Below are positions 58,033 through 64,000 of a stretch of 64,000 bases of DNA, piece by piece. The DNA lies in contig NWQR01000007.1 in the NCBI GenBank assembly GCA_002798275.1, forward strand, positions 62,001-126,000, given 5' to 3'. The notes beneath the pieces are model-generated. The model saw only the letters and a list, made by a program, of their open reading frames with translations, was not told the DNA's origin and made no database searches. This DNA comes from Lysobacteraceae bacterium NML08-0793. Its GTDB lineage: Bacteria > Pseudomonadota > Gammaproteobacteria > Xanthomonadales > Xanthomonadaceae. A program made the translations under genes and the position numbers. Position 1 is the stretch's first letter; each line of letters starts with the position of its first letter.

Positions 58033-58512
58033 TCAGTCGCTCACCAAAAGACAGACCGCCATCGCAGCGATGCCTTCACTGCGTCCGGTAAAGCCAAGGC
58101 GCTCGGTGGTGGTGGCCTTGATGCTGACCGATTCAATCGAAACATCCAGCTCCCTTGCCAGCAATTCGCGCATCGCCTTGGCATGCGGGCCGACCTTCGG
58201 GCGCTCGCACATCACGGTGATATCGACATTGCCCACCCGCCAGCCGCGCGCGGCCATGAGGTGTCGGCAATGACGCAGAAAATCGACGCTGGCCGCGTCT
58301 TTCCAGCGCATGTCACTGGGAGGGAAATGCTGGCCGATATCCCCCAATGCCAGAGCGCCCAGCAGCGCATCGCAAAGTGCATGCAGGATGACATCGCCAT
58401 CGCTATGCGCCTCAACGCCGTGGGTATGCGGCACACGCACGCCGCCCAGCATGATGTGGTCGCCCGCGCCAAAGGCGTGAACATCAAAACCTTGTCCAAT
58501 GCGGATATTCAT
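58033..58512 (-). CDS. ispF: 2-C-methyl-D-erythritol 2,4-cyclodiphosphate synthase
   Basis: A 159-aa homotrimeric zinc enzyme of the MEP isoprenoid pathway. [20 protein letters not shown] (about 4-23) with the zinc ligands Asp and His of [23 protein letters not shown] (about 37-56, third ligand His) and [10 protein letters not shown]. Overlaps the ispD stop by 4 nt. Confidence 0.96.
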   Translation of the reverse strand: MNIRIGQGFDVHAFGAGDHIMLGGVRVPHTHGVEAHSDGDVILHALCDALLGALALGDIGQHFPPSDMRWKDAASVDFLRHCRHLMAARGWRVGNVDITVMCERPKVGPHAKAMRELLARELDVSIESVSIKATTTERLGFTGRSEGIAAMAVCLLVSD

Positions 58513-59219
58513 GATTTTTCTTGGGCTTTCAGCCAGGCAAACCGGGCAAGGTCTGCGGGCGTTGTGATTTTGAAATTATCCTCGGCGCCTTCCACCAGCA
58601 AAATCGGTGCACCCGCCAGCTCCATCGCCATGGCCTCGTCGGTCACTTCGATGCCTTGCGCGGCGGCGGCGGCCAGTGCCTCGGCCAGCGCCTGACGCGC
58701 AAAAGCTTGCGGGGTTAGCGCCCGCCACAGCGCTTCACGCGGCTCGGTGGCAAGCACCTGCCCAGCCGGGGTGGCGCGCTTGAGCGTATCGCGCACCGGG
58801 GCGGCCAGCATGGCACCGGGATGCTGCGCAAGTGCGGCCAGCAGCGCATCCAAATCGGCCGACGCAAGATTGGGACGCGCAGCATCGTGCACCAGCACCG
58901 GGTCGTGTGCGGCCACTTCATCCGGCAGGGCGGCAAGACCGTTGGCAACCGACTCTGCCCGGCTTGCGCCCCCCCGAACCCGCAAAACCGGCTTGCCGTA
59001 GTAGCGCTCTGGCAATTCGACCGGAAGCTCGCCCGTGGCAGGCAAGACCAGCACCACACCGGCAATGCCGGGATGTCCGAGCAATGCCTCCAAGGTATGT
59101 AGCAAAACCGGCTTGCCGGCCACCGGCAAGTATTGCTTGGGCACGCTGCCGCCAAACCGGCTACCGCTGCCGGCAGCCGGAATCACGCACCAGCGGGGTT
59201 TGCCCGTGCGCAGATTCAC
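58509..59219 (-). CDS. ispD: 2-C-methyl-D-erythritol 4-phosphate cytidylyltransferase
   Basis: A 236-aa enzyme forming CDP-ME in the MEP pathway. CTP-binding [20 protein letters not shown] (about 13-32), [20 protein letters not shown] (about 106-125) and a C-terminal [20 protein letters not shown] (about 194-213). Overlaps ispF and ftsB by 4 nt each, so translation is coupled. Confidence 0.96.
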   Translation of the reverse strand: MNLRTGKPRWCVIPAAGSGSRFGGSVPKQYLPVAGKPVLLHTLEALLGHPGIAGVVLVLPATGELPVELPERYYGKPVLRVRGGASRAESVANGLAALPDEVAAHDPVLVHDAARPNLASADLDALLAALAQHPGAMLAAPVRDTLKRATPAGQVLATEPREALWRALTPQAFARQALAEALAAAAAQGIEVTDEAMAMELAGAPILLVEGAEDNFKITTPADLARFAWLKAQEKS

Positions 59220-59530
59220 GGCTCGCGCTTCTCCCGGTCATCCACCACGCGGTAGAAGGTTTCGCCGGGTTTAATCAGGCCAAACTCGTCGCGGGCACGC
59301 TCTTCGATGGCCGCACCACCGGAGGTCAGCCCCTTGAGGTCGTCCACTTCGGCGGCCAATGCGTCGTTGCGCTGCTTGAGGAGCCGGTTTTTTTCTTCCT
59401 GCGCCTCAAGCTGCGTGGCCAGGGCGGCAACTTCCTGCTTGCCGCCGATGCCGAACCACAACCGATACTGCAACCAGGCCAAAAGCCCCAGCAGTATCAA
59501 TGCCACCAGCGCCAGATGGCGATTCCGCAT
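59216..59530 (-). CDS. ftsB: Cell division protein FtsB
   Basis: A 104-aa bitopic protein of the FtsQLB divisome complex. A short cytosolic N-terminus is followed by one membrane helix (LALVALILLGLLAWLQYRLW, about 5-24), a periplasmic coiled coil (VAALATQLEAQEEKNRLLKQ, about 33-52) and a C-terminal block RARDEFGLIKPGETFYRVV (about 78-96). The start at 59530 places the helix at the N-terminus. eno-ftsB-ispD-ispF is a conserved gammaproteobacterial order. Confidence 0.93.
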   Translation of the reverse strand: MRNRHLALVALILLGLLAWLQYRLWFGIGGKQEVAALATQLEAQEEKNRLLKQRNDALAAEVDDLKGLTSGGAAIEERARDEFGLIKPGETFYRVVDDREKREP

Positions 59531-59538
59531 GGACTGGC

Positions 59539-61682
<2,144 letters not shown>

Positions 61683-61703
61683 GCTTGCCTCATGTCATAA
61701 AAG

Positions 61704-62357
61704 TCACACGCCATAACGGTTCTGCAAAGCCCTCCGATGTGCCTCTTTATGTGTCCGTCCGGCTTGACTCAGACGCGATAGTTTCTCACAAATCGCCCGG
61801 CACTCTTGCTCGCTCAACACTTGCTGCCTAAACGACTGAATGTAGTCGGCATAGTCATGCAAATATCGAACCTGCTCGGGCATTTGCGTCTTGAAAGTTG
61901 CACTGCCCGCAAAGACCACCACGGAATGAATCTGCCGTTCCGAAAGCCCCAACACGCCTTCCAGCGCTTTCTGGTGCCGATAATTTTGCCGCAGGGGATT
62001 CTGAAACTTGCGCTTTTGGCTTGGGAATACCTGTGTCCATTCACGCTGATACTCACCACCAAAAATCCAGCCCTCCATGTTTTTGGTTTCCAACACAAAC
62101 ACACCATAAATCGACACATAGACATGGTCGATTTGTGTCAGCCCTTTGTCATCCTCCAATACAAGGTCATCAAAGGTTTGATACACATGAGCATCAAGGG
62201 TGCGTGAAGTCCTACGGCTAACCCGCCTCTCCCCCACAGTCCCTTTGAGCCGCGGATGAGTGACAAGCCATCTGAGCAAAGGTAAAAAGAACAGCAATGG
62301 CAACAGCCACCACACCTCTTTCAAAAACGCACTCGCCAAAGGCAGCCCATTGCTCAT
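61704..62357 (-). CDS. NERD-domain membrane protein
   Basis: A 217-aa protein with an N-terminal membrane helix (VWWLLPLLFFLPLLRWLV, about 14-31) and a NERD (nuclease-related) domain: GTVGERRVSRRTSRTLDAHV (about 40-59), the Asp and Glu-x-Lys core in TQIDHVYVSIYGVFVLETKN (about 75-94) and a C-terminal helical tail. The ID-(x)n-ETK pattern matches the restriction-like nuclease site, so activity on DNA is possible but unproven. It sits between pyrG and kdsA (14 and 21 nt gaps), where many relatives have no gene. ATG 62355-62357 was chosen because it precedes the helix directly. Confidence 0.86.
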   Translation of the reverse strand: MSNGLPLASAFLKEVWWLLPLLFFLPLLRWLVTHPRLKGTVGERRVSRRTSRTLDAHVYQTFDDLVLEDDKGLTQIDHVYVSIYGVFVLETKNMEGWIFGGEYQREWTQVFPSQKRKFQNPLRQNYRHQKALEGVLGLSERQIHSVVVFAGSATFKTQMPEQVRYLHDYADYIQSFRQQVLSEQECRAICEKLSRLSQAGRTHKEAHRRALQNRYGV

Positions 62358-62371
62358 TCTGAAAAACTCAC

Positions 62372-64000
<1,629 letters not shown>

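Overview
The window is a 64 kb, mostly GC-rich chromosomal segment of a gammaproteobacterium. The likely order is Lysobacterales (Xanthomonadales). The clues are the block pyrG - NERD protein - kdsA - eno - ftsB - ispD - ispF - truD, a separate surE-pcm-(YqaA)-nlpD block, a methionine synthase split into two overlapping genes, and a single-chain NAD-glutamate dehydrogenase of about 1650 residues. This placement is inference from gene content and order.

Layout. 1-4.1 kb (minus): serC-aroA-tadA-orn, overlapping end to end, preceded by an FHA-type membrane protein. 4.2-6.2 kb: a small PHA-granule-type protein, tRNA-Val(CAC) with its own promoter and terminator, and selO. 6.35-14.1 kb (plus): the Na+-pumping NADH:quinone reductase operon nqrABCDEF closed by a terminator, then a ParE/RelE toxin-antitoxin pair, then the Nqr maturation genes apbE and nqrM. 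14.1-17.6 kb: a small unknown gene, deaD and an HI0933-type flavoprotein. 17.6-20.8 kb: an AT-richer accessory island of four unrecognised genes that look like orphan immunity proteins; the first two are each preceded by a copy of a repeat derived from the flavoprotein 3' end. 20.9-23.6 kb: DUF4166 protein, a membrane/TIGR01777 epimerase fusion and a secreted protein. 23.7-33.6 kb (minus): a cobalamin riboswitch, a BtuB-type receptor, an unknown membrane protein and cobO-cbiB-cobD-cobQ-cobU-cobT-cobC-cobS, i.e. corrinoid uptake and the late half of B12 synthesis. 33.6-35.1 kb: yceH and nadK.

35,185-38,556 is a complete ISPpu12-like ISL3-family element. It has 24-bp inverted ends and a perfect 8-bp target duplication. 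It carries a broken transposase gene plus intact lspA, a cation-diffusion transporter with an N-terminal metal-binding domain, and a CadR/PbrR-type MerR regulator with a typical long-spacer promoter. It lies between the gdhB terminator and nadK, about 40 bp upstream of the nadK start codon.

38.6-49.6 kb: NAD-glutamate dehydrogenase and an acyl-CoA dehydrogenase (minus), then divergently an ArsR-methyltransferase regulator overlapping the two metH genes, with a palindrome directly before the regulator start. This B12-dependent methionine synthase is a natural consumer of the cobalamin made by the 23-33 kb cluster. 49.6-64 kb: nlpD, YqaA, pcm, surE; then Smr protein and an ABC exporter (plus), tsaE and nnrD; then truD-ispF-ispD-ftsB-eno-kdsA-NERD-pyrG, pyrG being cut by the window end. 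No CRISPR array, rRNA or prophage was seen. The only gene-free stretch over 300 bases is 33,239-33,630, which holds the riboswitch leader and the putative yceH promoter.
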